Assembly (NCBI GenBank): GCA_030040115.1
Contig: JASHUH010000586.1
Location: 1-15,801, forward strand
Reading direction: 5' to 3'
From: Acidobacteriaceae bacterium
GTDB taxonomy: Bacteria > Acidobacteriota > Terriglobia > Terriglobales > Acidobacteriaceae
Length of the DNA stretch: 15,801 bases
The translations under genes and the position numbers were made by a program. The notes beneath the pieces were generated by a model that ran no database searches, was not told the origin of the DNA, and worked only from the letters and a program-made list of their open reading frames with translations. Below, piece by piece: positions 7,367 through 13,991 of this stretch (position 1 is the stretch's first letter; the number at the start of each line of letters is the position of its first letter).

Positions 7367-8578
7367 ATGATTCCGCTGCTCAAAGGCATTCATGTTCTCG
7401 AAGTGAGTACGGTGGTGATGGGGCCGCTCGCCGGCCAGATTCTCGCCGATCTTGGCGCTGAGGTCCTGAAGGTTGAGCCGTTGGAGGGCGACATCGCGCG
7501 CGCCTCTCATCCGCAAGGGGCGGGGATGGGTGCTCTCTTCGTCAATAACAACCGCAACAAGAAAACCATTGCGCTCGATCTGAAAAAGCCAGACGCCCGC
7601 CCGGTCATGGAGCGAATGATCGTCCGCGCCGATGTTCTGCTCCACAACCTGCGCCCCGATTCGGCCGGGCGCCTGGGCATCGGTTTTGACGCTGCAGCGC
7701 AAATCAACCCCAAGCTGATCTATTGCTCTGCGATTGGTTTCGGCCAACGTGGCCGCTATCGCAATCGCCCGGCCTACGACGACATTATTCAAGCTGCGAG
7801 CGGCGTCGCCGGTATCACTCCCGGAGAAGAGCCGCGCTTTGTTCCCACGATTCTGGCCGACAAAGTCTGCGCCCTCCACGCCGTGTATGGCATTCTCGCC
7901 TCGCTGGTGGCCCGGGCGCATGGGCGTCAAGGTGCCATTCACGTGCAGATACCCATGTTCGAGGCGATGGTCTCCTTCGTGCTCAATGAGCATCTCGCGG
8001 GCGCAACGTTCAGCGCCGAGGGCGACATCGGTTATCCGCGCATCCTCTCTGCGCATCGACGGCCGCATCGAACCCGCGACGGTTGGATCGCGGTCCTTCC
8101 CTATACCGCTGACCAGTGGCGGCGCTTCCTAGCGGAGATCGGCCGATCCGAGATCTGCGCGGAACCATGGTTCGCCGACGCGTCCACCCGCCAAGCGCGC
8201 GTTGACGACCTTTACGCCATCGCGTCTGCGGCTCTCGTTGGGCGCATCACCGCCGAATGGATTGAAATTCTCTCTCGCCTCGACGTCCCTTGCTCTGAGG
8301 TCAATCGTCTCGAAGATCTGCTGCATAATCCGCACCTTGCCGATAGTGATTTCTTCGCGGCTGATCCCGCATATCCGCCTGAAATCGTGCGCTCCCTTCC
8401 TCAGCCAGTCGTCTTCCACGGCGTCAGTGCGCGGCCGGACCGCCCCGCGCCTTCGCTGGGCGCGCACACGCGCGAGATTCTCCGTTCGCTCTCGTTCAAC
8501 GACGAGGAAATCAATCGGCTCGCAGAGGCGGGTGTGGTGGACGAATGCAGCAGCTCAAAATCACATCCCGATCATTGA
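7367..8578 (+). CDS. CaiB/BaiF family (family III) CoA-transferase
   Basis: A 403-residue cytosolic enzyme expected to move CoA between carboxylic acids without a ping-pong thioester release. The start LKGIHVLEVSTVVMGPLAGQILADLGAEVLKVE is typical of the family, and NNNRNKKTIALDLK follows. The catalytic aspartate is very likely Asp138 in RPAYDDIIQAASG, matching the conserved Asp of formyl-CoA transferase. HRTRDGWIAVLPYTADQW marks the second half. Length fits a complete single-chain member. The ATG at 7367 gives the expected N-terminus, although only a poorly spaced GAGGA lies upstream. No neighbouring acyl-CoA synthetase, dehydrogenase or lyase reveals the substrate. The final dozen or so residues (ECSSSKSHPDH) are likely a non-conserved tail. 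Confidence 0.9.
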   Translation: MIPLLKGIHVLEVSTVVMGPLAGQILADLGAEVLKVEPLEGDIARASHPQGAGMGALFVNNNRNKKTIALDLKKPDARPVMERMIVRADVLLHNLRPDSAGRLGIGFDAAAQINPKLIYCSAIGFGQRGRYRNRPAYDDIIQAASGVAGITPGEEPRFVPTILADKVCALHAVYGILASLVARAHGRQGAIHVQIPMFEAMVSFVLNEHLAGATFSAEGDIGYPRILSAHRRPHRTRDGWIAVLPYTADQWRRFLAEIGRSEICAEPWFADASTRQARVDDLYAIASAALVGRITAEWIEILSRLDVPCSEVNRLEDLLHNPHLADSDFFAADPAYPPEIVRSLPQPVVFHGVSARPDRPAPSLGAHTREILRSLSFNDEEINRLAEAGVVDECSSSKSHPDH

Positions 8579-8706
8579 GGGCAGCGGTGACTAACGCCCC
8601 AAATTCACCCGGCAAACTCAGCCCGGAGGCAAAGCATCTATGCGTGAGACAGCAGGGCCAATGCCACAGGTGAGAGAACTCATACCAAACCAAACGGAGG
8701 GATGCT

Positions 8707-8898
8707 ATGGTCAACAATTTTCGCATGAGTGAAACGGAACAGAAGGTCCGCTATGGATTCGGTTCGGCGGCAGCCGCGGCGGCAATCTTTGCTCCGGTGA
8801 GTTATAAGTGGAAAGCGATTCTGACTGCGGCGGCGGCGGAGGTGATTCTGGCCGCTGTGTATGGATTCTCCCCAGTCAAGCGCTTCCTGGCCTCGTAG
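8707..8898 (+). CDS. Small DUF2892-like inner-membrane protein
   Basis: A 63-residue protein with two short hydrophobic segments, about residues 18-30 (GFGSAAAAAAIFA) and 37-52 (AILTAAAAEVILAAVYG), followed by FSPVKRFLAS. The pattern of an N-terminal charged turn, a glycine/alanine-rich helix, a second helix and a short ending with a pro-aromatic motif resembles YgaP-like DUF2892 membrane domains, without a rhodanese domain. GGAGG at 8696-8700 lies 6 bases before ATG 8707, which decides the start over the internal ATG at 8725. It begins 128 bases after the CoA-transferase stop, so it could be on the same transcript or separate. A hairpin lies 47 bases downstream. The function is not known. 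Confidence 0.75.
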   Translation: MVNNFRMSETEQKVRYGFGSAAAAAAIFAPVSYKWKAILTAAAAEVILAAVYGFSPVKRFLAS

Positions 8899-8945
8899 AA
8901 GCACTTTTCCTTCACATGTCGTTCTTGCAAGTTCGATCCAAGGTG

Positions 8946-8966
8946 GCGGTTCCTTAAGGGAATCGC
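8946..8966 (+). terminator. Hairpin downstream of the DUF2892-like gene, candidate terminator
   Basis: GCGGTTCC at 8946-8953 pairs with GGAATCGC at 8959-8966 (8 bp with one G-U pair) around the loop TTAAG. It lies 47 bases after the stop of the small membrane-protein gene. No U-run follows, so termination is uncertain; it could equally be chance or a leader element of the transporter gene. Confidence 0.35.
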
Positions 8967-9144
8967 GGCTTGAATTCAGCTTAGGTGCGCGATAGAAGGA
9001 GAACGGCTATAGGATCGCAGTTTTTGCGTGCGTCGATCGAAACCGCCCGGGGACCCCGCTCATGCTGAGAATTGTTTCTATGCAAGGGGAAGGGCGCGCC
9101 CGGCGGCGAACGGGAATGCGCGCGACCGCCCTTCTTTGTTCCTA

Positions 9145-10062
9145 ATGCTTAATGGCGTTTTGGTCGCGATTGTGGCGCACGGCCTGGTGGGTGTGTCTCT
9201 GGTCTGGGACAAGGTTTTGCTGAGGCGCCAGGGCATGAGGAACATAGCTTCCTACGTCTTTTGGCTGGGCGCTATCAGCATTTTCGGGCTGCTTTTGATT
9301 CCTTTCGGATTCCGCTTGCCGCCGGCAAGGATCTGCGCCTTGGCGCTGATCGCAGGATTCTGCGATCTGTTGGCGTGCTGGTTCTACTACGTGGCGCTGA
9401 AGGCCGGCGAAGCATCGGAAGAGGTTGCGGCTACGGGCGGTTTCACGCCGCTGGCCACATTGCTGCTTTCCATCCCGTTGCTCGGCGTGCACCTTACCGG
9501 AACGACCGGGTTCGCAGTGATGACGGCGGGCGGGTTCGTCATGTTTTTGGCGGAAAAAATGCCTCTCGGGAAGATGCTGCCCTGCGTGTTGGCGGCGGCC
9601 GTGCTGTTCGGACTGACGGACGTGCTGCAGAAACTGGCCTTTAACAGCGTAAACTTTGTCAGCGGATACGTATTCTTCACGCTGGGAACATTTGCCGGGG
9701 CGATGGCCCTGTTGCTGCGCCCGGCGTGGAGACAAGAAATCTTCGAACGCACCGAACAGGCGCCGCCGCGCAGCAAAGCCGGCTACATGCTGAATCGTCT
9801 GGTGGCGGGCATGGGATCCTTTCTGGTGGTGTACGCGATTAGCCGCACCTCGCCCTCCATGGTGGAAGCGATCTCCGGCGTACGTTACGTAGTGGTGTTT
9901 ATCGGCGCTTATGCAGTCACGCGATGGAGGCCGCTATGGTTTCGCGAGGATTTCACACGGCGCGCTTTCCTGGTAAAGGTTTTGGGGACGGCCATGATCG
10001 TGAGCGGATTGGTGCTCGCAGGCCTGCGCGGCGGCGCGGTCGGCTCGGGAGGACCGAGTTAG
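9145..10062 (+). CDS. EamA/DMT-family transporter, ten-helix type
   Basis: A roughly 305-residue integral membrane protein made of about ten hydrophobic helices, the normal size for full-length EamA (drug/metabolite transporter superfamily) exporters. Two homologous halves are apparent: the first ends around TAGGFVMFLAEKMPLGK and the second around VLGTAMIVSGLVLAGL. KAGEASEEVAATGGFTPLATLLLSIPLLG shows the usual break-and-helix pattern ahead of the last helix of a half. The frame is open to a GTG at 9028, but the extra 39 residues are polar and compositionally odd, and ATG 9145 starts directly at the first helix. Neither start has a well-placed Shine-Dalgarno. The gene converges with, and its 3' end overlaps, the minus-strand EamA half-transporter gene. 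Substrate unknown: amino acids, nucleotide sugars or lipid-linked sugars are all possible for the superfamily. Confidence 0.85.
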   Translation: MLNGVLVAIVAHGLVGVSLVWDKVLLRRQGMRNIASYVFWLGAISIFGLLLIPFGFRLPPARICALALIAGFCDLLACWFYYVALKAGEASEEVAATGGFTPLATLLLSIPLLGVHLTGTTGFAVMTAGGFVMFLAEKMPLGKMLPCVLAAAVLFGLTDVLQKLAFNSVNFVSGYVFFTLGTFAGAMALLLRPAWRQEIFERTEQAPPRSKAGYMLNRLVAGMGSFLVVYAISRTSPSMVEAISGVRYVVVFIGAYAVTRWRPLWFREDFTRRAFLVKVLGTAMIVSGLVLAGLRGGAVGSGGPS

Positions 10063-10500
10063 AAGGCTGCGGACTTCTCCGGCGCCCGCACGAAGGTTCA
10101 TCGCGGGCCGGACGATGGGAACCGGCGCGGCCGGGTGTTGGACGGCGAGCAAGACGCCGGCGCTCACGCAGAGCACGCCAATCCAACGCTTCCACGGAAT
10201 GTGCTCGTGAAGAACAAAAAAAGCTCCCAGCGTATCGATGACGAAGCTCAGCGCGGTTGCGGGAACCGCGACAGTAAGCTCGGCGACGGAGAATAGGCCC
10301 ATCAGAGAAAAGAACGACACTGCATAACAAAGCCAGCCCAGGATCACCAGCCGCCGGGTCACGATATAGCGCAAAGTATGGCCGATGCCTTTGGGTCCGA
10401 AGTCTTCGAGCTCGGCGCCCTCCGACATGCCCTTGGCGCAGAGGATGTCGCCGCAGGAACTGGAGAAGACCGTGAACACGACCCAGGTCCAGGTGATCAT
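9934..10500 (-). CDS. Four-helix EamA/SMR-like half-transporter with long C-terminal tail (second of a coupled pair)
   Basis: A 188-residue protein. Residues 1-120 hold four membrane helices (about 1-20, 50-70, 73-95 and 105-121) of the EamA/small-multidrug-resistance type, with VAVPATALSFVIDTLGAFFVLHE and a final GVLCVSAGVLLAV helix. The remaining 65 residues are polar and Arg/Ala-rich without recognisable domain; the last 42 or so are encoded antisense to the 3' end of the ten-helix transporter gene. The ATG at 10498-10500 overlaps the TGA of the upstream gene (ATGA), which argues for translational coupling. Two adjacent four-helix EamA halves recall ArnE/ArnF, the heterodimeric flippase of aminoarabinose-phosphoundecaprenol, and paired SMR proteins. 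The transported substrate is not readable from the sequence. Confidence 0.82.
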   Translation of the reverse strand: MITWTWVVFTVFSSSCGDILCAKGMSEGAELEDFGPKGIGHTLRYIVTRRLVILGWLCYAVSFFSLMGLFSVAELTVAVPATALSFVIDTLGAFFVLHEHIPWKRWIGVLCVSAGVLLAVQHPAAPVPIVRPAMNLRAGAGEVRSLLTRSSRADRAAAQACEHQSAHDHGRPQNLYQESAPCEILAKP

Positions 10501-10949
10501 CGGGGTTGAGCCTCCGCGCCGTGGACCTTGGTGGCCACGGGTGTGGTGGCCACAAGCGAGACTCCGAAGCAAATGAGCGCCACGCCCAGCCAGCGAACCA
10601 TCTGGACCCGTTCACCAAGCACAAATTCGCCGAGAAGCGTGCTGAGGACGTAAGAAGAGGCGATGCATGGCACGACGTAGCTCAAGTCGGCCCAACTGAA
10701 GAGCGAGACTTGCGCCAAAGTGTAAACGGCGGTAAGCGCCGCGCCCGAAAGCAGGGCGGCATTCTCTACCAGGCCCAGCAGATAGCGGTGAAGGGCCACC
10801 GCGGCGAAATCGGGCATGCGGTCCATCCCTAAGGCGAGCAGGAGGTTCCCGAAACTATTGCCGACGACCGCGATGGCGATAAACAAGAGAGTCTTGGCGG
10901 TGTGTTGCGGTGGGGAAGGCTGTTTCATCTCACTGGAATTAGAACGCAT
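10497..10949 (-). CDS. Four-helix EamA/SMR-like half-transporter (first of a coupled pair)
   Basis: A 150-residue membrane protein with four helices: about residues 20-42 (TLLFIAIAVVGNSFGNLLLALG), 58-84, 87-108 and 118-136. The segment SYVVPCIASSYVLSTLLGEFVLGERV followed by RWLGVALICFGVSLV is the standard end of an EamA domain. A single EamA half of this size must pair, and the partner is presumably the next gene, whose start codon overlaps this stop. The start is uncertain: ATG 10947-10949 or ATG 10926-10928 (seven codons shorter), neither with a strong ribosome-binding site. It is divergent from the methyltransferase gene across about 370 bases, so the two may share a control region. The SMR family exports cations and small polar compounds; ArnE/ArnF-like pairs flip lipid-linked sugars. 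Both remain possible. Confidence 0.82.
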   Translation of the reverse strand: MRSNSSEMKQPSPPQHTAKTLLFIAIAVVGNSFGNLLLALGMDRMPDFAAVALHRYLLGLVENAALLSGAALTAVYTLAQVSLFSWADLSYVVPCIASSYVLSTLLGEFVLGERVQMVRWLGVALICFGVSLVATTPVATKVHGAEAQPR

Positions 10950-11320
10950 TCCGGCGGGCCTAGTTGCTGCGCAGGTTTAGGATAGGTGCGAGGGATGTGG
11001 CCGGACGCGAACAGCCCTTTTCCCGGCGCCGGCGGAAAAACCAGATTTGTGCATTCGTGTTCGTGAAGTTGCGCCGAAGGCCAAACCTTCATCGCGGCAA
11101 CGGCCCAATGGCGAACCGCCGGTTCGAGGAAACGGGGGTGGGAAGGGAACGCTCTCGGCCCGCGCAGCAATTCTCGCATCCTAAAGAACAGGGAGGCGGG
11201 TGCGTGGAACCCTGTCGAGCGGCCGGCGTGGGCGCTTCCTGCGCATTGCGGCTGGGACCCCTGGATCGGCCAGCGATTGAGCGGGGAGTGCGCGTCCCCA
11301 AGAACTGCCGGGCGGAACTT
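10950..11320. other. Divergent intergenic region between EamA pair and methyltransferase gene
   Basis: These 371 bases lie between two divergent start codons and should contain both promoters, though I find no convincing -35/-10 pair. CGAACCG at 11112-11118 and CGGTTCG at 11120-11126 form a perfect 7-bp inverted repeat with a one-base centre, a possible operator but of a size expected by chance once or so in a window this long. The methyltransferase frame is open back to 10964, but the encoded peptide is Arg/Pro/Cys-rich and looks non-coding. Confidence 0.55.
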
Positions 11321-12580
11321 ATGTCACATGAGAGCGCGGAGCCGGGACGTGGCGTGGTGTATAACCTGCCCACGCCGTTCAGCGATTCGCTCAGGAACCG
11401 GCAATTCACACGGTTCTTCGCCGAGTATCGCGGCGCTGCGTTTGCGGTGCGGACTGAAGATGGATGGTCATGGCGCTCCACCCCAAGCCGGCCTCCGGAA
11501 TGCGTGGCCGCGTTTCGCAGCCGGGAAGAACTGGACGCGGTAGTCGGCGACGCCAAGGAAGCCACACTCGGGCGTATCTTTCTCGAGGGCGGCCTGGAGA
11601 TTCAAGGCAACATTTTCGCGCTGCTTTCGGTTACCGAATACGCACTGCGTCACTCCGAAGGGCTGAGCACCGGCCTGGTGCAGACAATCGGCCGGATCAG
11701 CGCCGACATCTCGCGGCGGCTCTTGCACGTGCGCGGCGGTTCAAACTGTCAGAGCTGGCGTTGCGCGCCTTGCCCGATGGATTTGCCGCTGACGTTTTAC
11801 GAGCCGTGGCTGGGCTCGACCCTGGCGCACACGAGCGCGGTCTTCCGATCCGCGGATGAAAATTTCGATTCCGCGCAACGCCATGCGCTGGACCGAGCCT
11901 GCGCCGAGTTGGGTTTGGAACCCGGAGACCGGCTGCTTGACGTGGGATGCGGTTGGGGAAGCCTGTTGCTCCACGCTGCCCGCGACTACGGCGTCGATGT
12001 GCGCGGAATCGCGTCGAGCCCCGCGCAGGTCGAGGCAGCGTGGGAGCGCGTTTGCCGGGAAGGCCTGAAACCCAAAAGCTGGATCGAATGCCGCGATTTG
12101 CGCACTGCCCCGCTGGGCGACGAGAGCTTCGACAAGATCGCCGACCTGGGGATTTTCGAGCAGACTGCGTTTTCCGATCTGGGAAAATATCTCGTTTGCG
12201 TGCAAAAAATGCTTCTCCCCGGGGGTCTGTTTCTGATCGATCGCATGACGCGATCGCGCGACAGCCGCCCCGTGATCCGGTCGATGCACCCCGGCCTGTT
12301 GTCAGAACCGCTTTCGAAAGAGCTGGCCATTGCGGAATCGGCCGGACTGGAATTGATGAGCGTCCAGAGCCTTCAGAAGCAGTACGAACAGACCTTGCGA
12401 ACGTGGATCGAGCATCTGCGCCAGAACTGGATGGGTGAGGCCAACGATCCTCTCGAGCACGGATATCGCGCCTGGCTCTTGTACCTGGTGGAGATCGTCA
12501 CCAGCCTCGATACCGAGGAGTTACAGGTCCACCGGATTCTGCTCCGGCGGCCGCGGCGGCCACGCTCGGCTCTCTGCTGA
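11321..12580 (+). CDS. Cyclopropane-fatty-acid-synthase-like SAM-dependent methyltransferase with altered active site
   Basis: A 419-residue protein built like cyclopropane-fatty-acid synthases. An N-terminal lipid-binding-type region contains GGLEIQGNIFALLSVTEY. The Rossmann methyltransferase domain has the SAM motif LLDVGCGWGSLLLHAA (DVGCGWG at 207-213) and the C-terminal signature YEQTLRTWIEHLRQNW. Aligned by eye with the E. coli enzyme, the bicarbonate-holding residues are only partly kept. The glutamate (Glu280, FEQ) and tyrosine (Tyr355) remain, but the cysteine position reads Ser172 (HTSAVF) and the histidine position reads Asp307 (LIDRM). It may therefore transfer a methyl group to a lipid without making a cyclopropane. 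ATG 11321 is chosen because upstream residues look non-coding; the ribosome-binding site (GGCGGA, 4 bases away) is weak. The aminotransferase gene follows after 113 bases. Confidence 0.85.
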   Translation: MSHESAEPGRGVVYNLPTPFSDSLRNRQFTRFFAEYRGAAFAVRTEDGWSWRSTPSRPPECVAAFRSREELDAVVGDAKEATLGRIFLEGGLEIQGNIFALLSVTEYALRHSEGLSTGLVQTIGRISADISRRLLHVRGGSNCQSWRCAPCPMDLPLTFYEPWLGSTLAHTSAVFRSADENFDSAQRHALDRACAELGLEPGDRLLDVGCGWGSLLLHAARDYGVDVRGIASSPAQVEAAWERVCREGLKPKSWIECRDLRTAPLGDESFDKIADLGIFEQTAFSDLGKYLVCVQKMLLPGGLFLIDRMTRSRDSRPVIRSMHPGLLSEPLSKELAIAESAGLELMSVQSLQKQYEQTLRTWIEHLRQNWMGEANDPLEHGYRAWLLYLVEIVTSLDTEELQVHRILLRRPRRPRSALC

Positions 12581-12693
12581 CGGATGAGGGTCGCGGACAG
12601 GTCTCTACCGGAGAAAAGCTACAGGGCGTATCAGCGCGACGAGTTGGAGCATCGTTCAGCAGCCGTTCGCGCGCCGGCTGATAGCATGAGTGG

Positions 12694-13896
12694 GTGCAAG
12701 ACGCCGCGATCCCCAAGGGAAGTACTGCCCGACTGGACTCCTCTGCTCGGCCCGGCGTCCCGATGCTCGATCTCAGGCGCCAGCACCAGGCTTTGCGGGA
12801 GGAGTTCTTGGAAGCTCTCGGCGAGGTGCTGGCGTCGCAGCAGTTTATTTTGGGCGACGTGGTTGCGGCTTTCGAGCGGGCCGCGGCGGAGCAGTTGGGA
12901 GTTGCGCACGCAGTCGGCTGCTCTTCCGGGACAGACGCACTGTGGCTGGCGCTGGCCGCCACTGGAATCGAGCGCGGAGCGAGCGTCGTCACCACTCCCT
13001 TCAGCTTTTTCGCTTCGGTAAGCTCGATCTTGCGCGCCGGAGCGGCGCCAGTGCTGGCGGATATCGATCCTGTCAGCTTCAATCTTTCGCCCGCCGCTGT
13101 CGAGCGTGTGTTCAATGGGCCGCGTGGGTCGAAGGTAACGGCGATTTTGCCGGTGCATCTCTACGGCCAAACCGTAGATTGGGATTTTTTTTCTCGTCTT
13201 GGGCAAAGCCGCCGGTTGATGTTCATTGAAGATGCGGCGCAGGCGTGGGGCGCGGAATGGAAGGGCGCGAAAGCGGGCGGCTTGGGCGACGCGGCCGCGT
13301 TCAGCTTTTATCCCACCAAGAACCTGAGCGCGGCGGGCGACGCCGGCATGGTGATGACCAACTCCGCCGACGTGGCGGAGCGCGCGAGAATGCTGCGCCA
13401 GCACGGAATGCGGCGGCGTTATCATCACGACGATTTGGGCTGGAATGCGCGCATGGACGGATTCCAGGGCGCGATCCTTTCGGTGAAGCTCAAGTACGTG
13501 GTGGGATGGAACGAGGCGCGGCGCGCCGTGGCTGCGCGCTATGCCGCACTGTTCGCCAAGGCCGGATTAGCCGAAGCTGGTCCCTATCCGGCGTACGGAG
13601 TGGTGCTGCCGCGCGAAGTGGAGGGCGCTCGCCATGTCTGGCACCAATACGTGATTCGCGCATCGCGAAGGGACGCGATGCGGGAGTTCCTCGCCGCGCG
13701 GAACATTGGCTCGGAGATCTACTATCCAATTCCGCTGCACATGCAACAGGCGCTTCGAGAGCTGGGCTACAAGGAAGGCGATTTTCCCGAGGCGGAGCGC
13801 GCCGCACGCGAAGTGCTGGCCCTGCCGATGTTCCCCGAATTGCGCGAAGACGAGCAGGAGACGGTGGTAGGAGCGATTGCGGAATTTCTTGGCTGA
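12694..13896 (+). CDS. DegT/DnrJ/EryC1-family PLP-dependent (sugar) aminotransferase
   Basis: A 400-residue fold-type I aminotransferase. The family normally transfers an amino group from glutamate to a keto group on a nucleotide-linked sugar. Visible elements are the N-terminal MLDLRRQHQALREEF, the phosphate-binding SSGTDALWLAL, TTPFSFFASVSSILRAGAAPVLADID, and VHLYGQ. IEDAAQAWGA follows, with Asp180 contacting the PLP ring nitrogen, then FYPTKNLSAAGDAG, where Lys209 forms the Schiff base. RQHGMRRRYHHDDLGWNARMDGFQGAIL and the closing YYPIPLHMQQAL complete the pattern. All catalytic residues are intact. The start is uncertain: GTG 12694 gives 23 extra residues before MLDLRRQ at ATG 12763, and neither has a clear Shine-Dalgarno. 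It is in line with the methyltransferase gene and near the EamA pair. ArnB, WecE and antibiotic-sugar aminotransferases belong to the same family, so the substrate is open. Confidence 0.9.
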   Translation: MQDAAIPKGSTARLDSSARPGVPMLDLRRQHQALREEFLEALGEVLASQQFILGDVVAAFERAAAEQLGVAHAVGCSSGTDALWLALAATGIERGASVVTTPFSFFASVSSILRAGAAPVLADIDPVSFNLSPAAVERVFNGPRGSKVTAILPVHLYGQTVDWDFFSRLGQSRRLMFIEDAAQAWGAEWKGAKAGGLGDAAAFSFYPTKNLSAAGDAGMVMTNSADVAERARMLRQHGMRRRYHHDDLGWNARMDGFQGAILSVKLKYVVGWNEARRAVAARYAALFAKAGLAEAGPYPAYGVVLPREVEGARHVWHQYVIRASRRDAMREFLAARNIGSEIYYPIPLHMQQALRELGYKEGDFPEAERAAREVLALPMFPELREDEQETVVGAIAEFLG

Positions 13897-13991
13897 TCAG
13901 GTGCGGCCGGGCAGTTTTGTCTTTTCTCAAGTTCTCGAAATGCGGGGCTCATCCGGCCGGACCGGAGCGGTTTTGAAGGTCGTCCGCCCAG

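Noticed and set aside
9028..9144. Earlier GTG start for the ten-helix EamA transporter
   Set aside because: It would add 39 polar residues before the first membrane helix, and the only Shine-Dalgarno-like AAGGAG nearby is about 25 bases from that GTG.
11112..11126. CGAACCG-C-CGGTTCG perfect inverted repeat upstream of the methyltransferase gene
   Set aside because: A 7-bp repeat with a fixed spacer is expected about once by chance in a window of this size; with no second copy or promoter context it is not called as an operator.
10964..11320. In-frame open extension of 119 codons upstream of the CFA-like methyltransferase
   Set aside because: The conceptual peptide is Arg/Pro/Cys-rich with no domain features, and CFA-family similarity begins after Met 11321. 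Long open frames are common by chance in GC-rich DNA.
12660..12680. CAGCCG/CGGCTG hairpin just before the DegT aminotransferase start
   Set aside because: Only 6 bp with a 9-base GC-rich loop and no U-run; not distinguishable from background in this GC-rich sequence.
13952..13974. TCCGG-CCGGA-CCGGA repeat followed by GCGGTTTT between the convergent aminotransferase and garR genes, as a terminator
   Set aside because: The stem is only 5 bp and the T-run is four bases and separated from it; suggestive by position but too weak to call.
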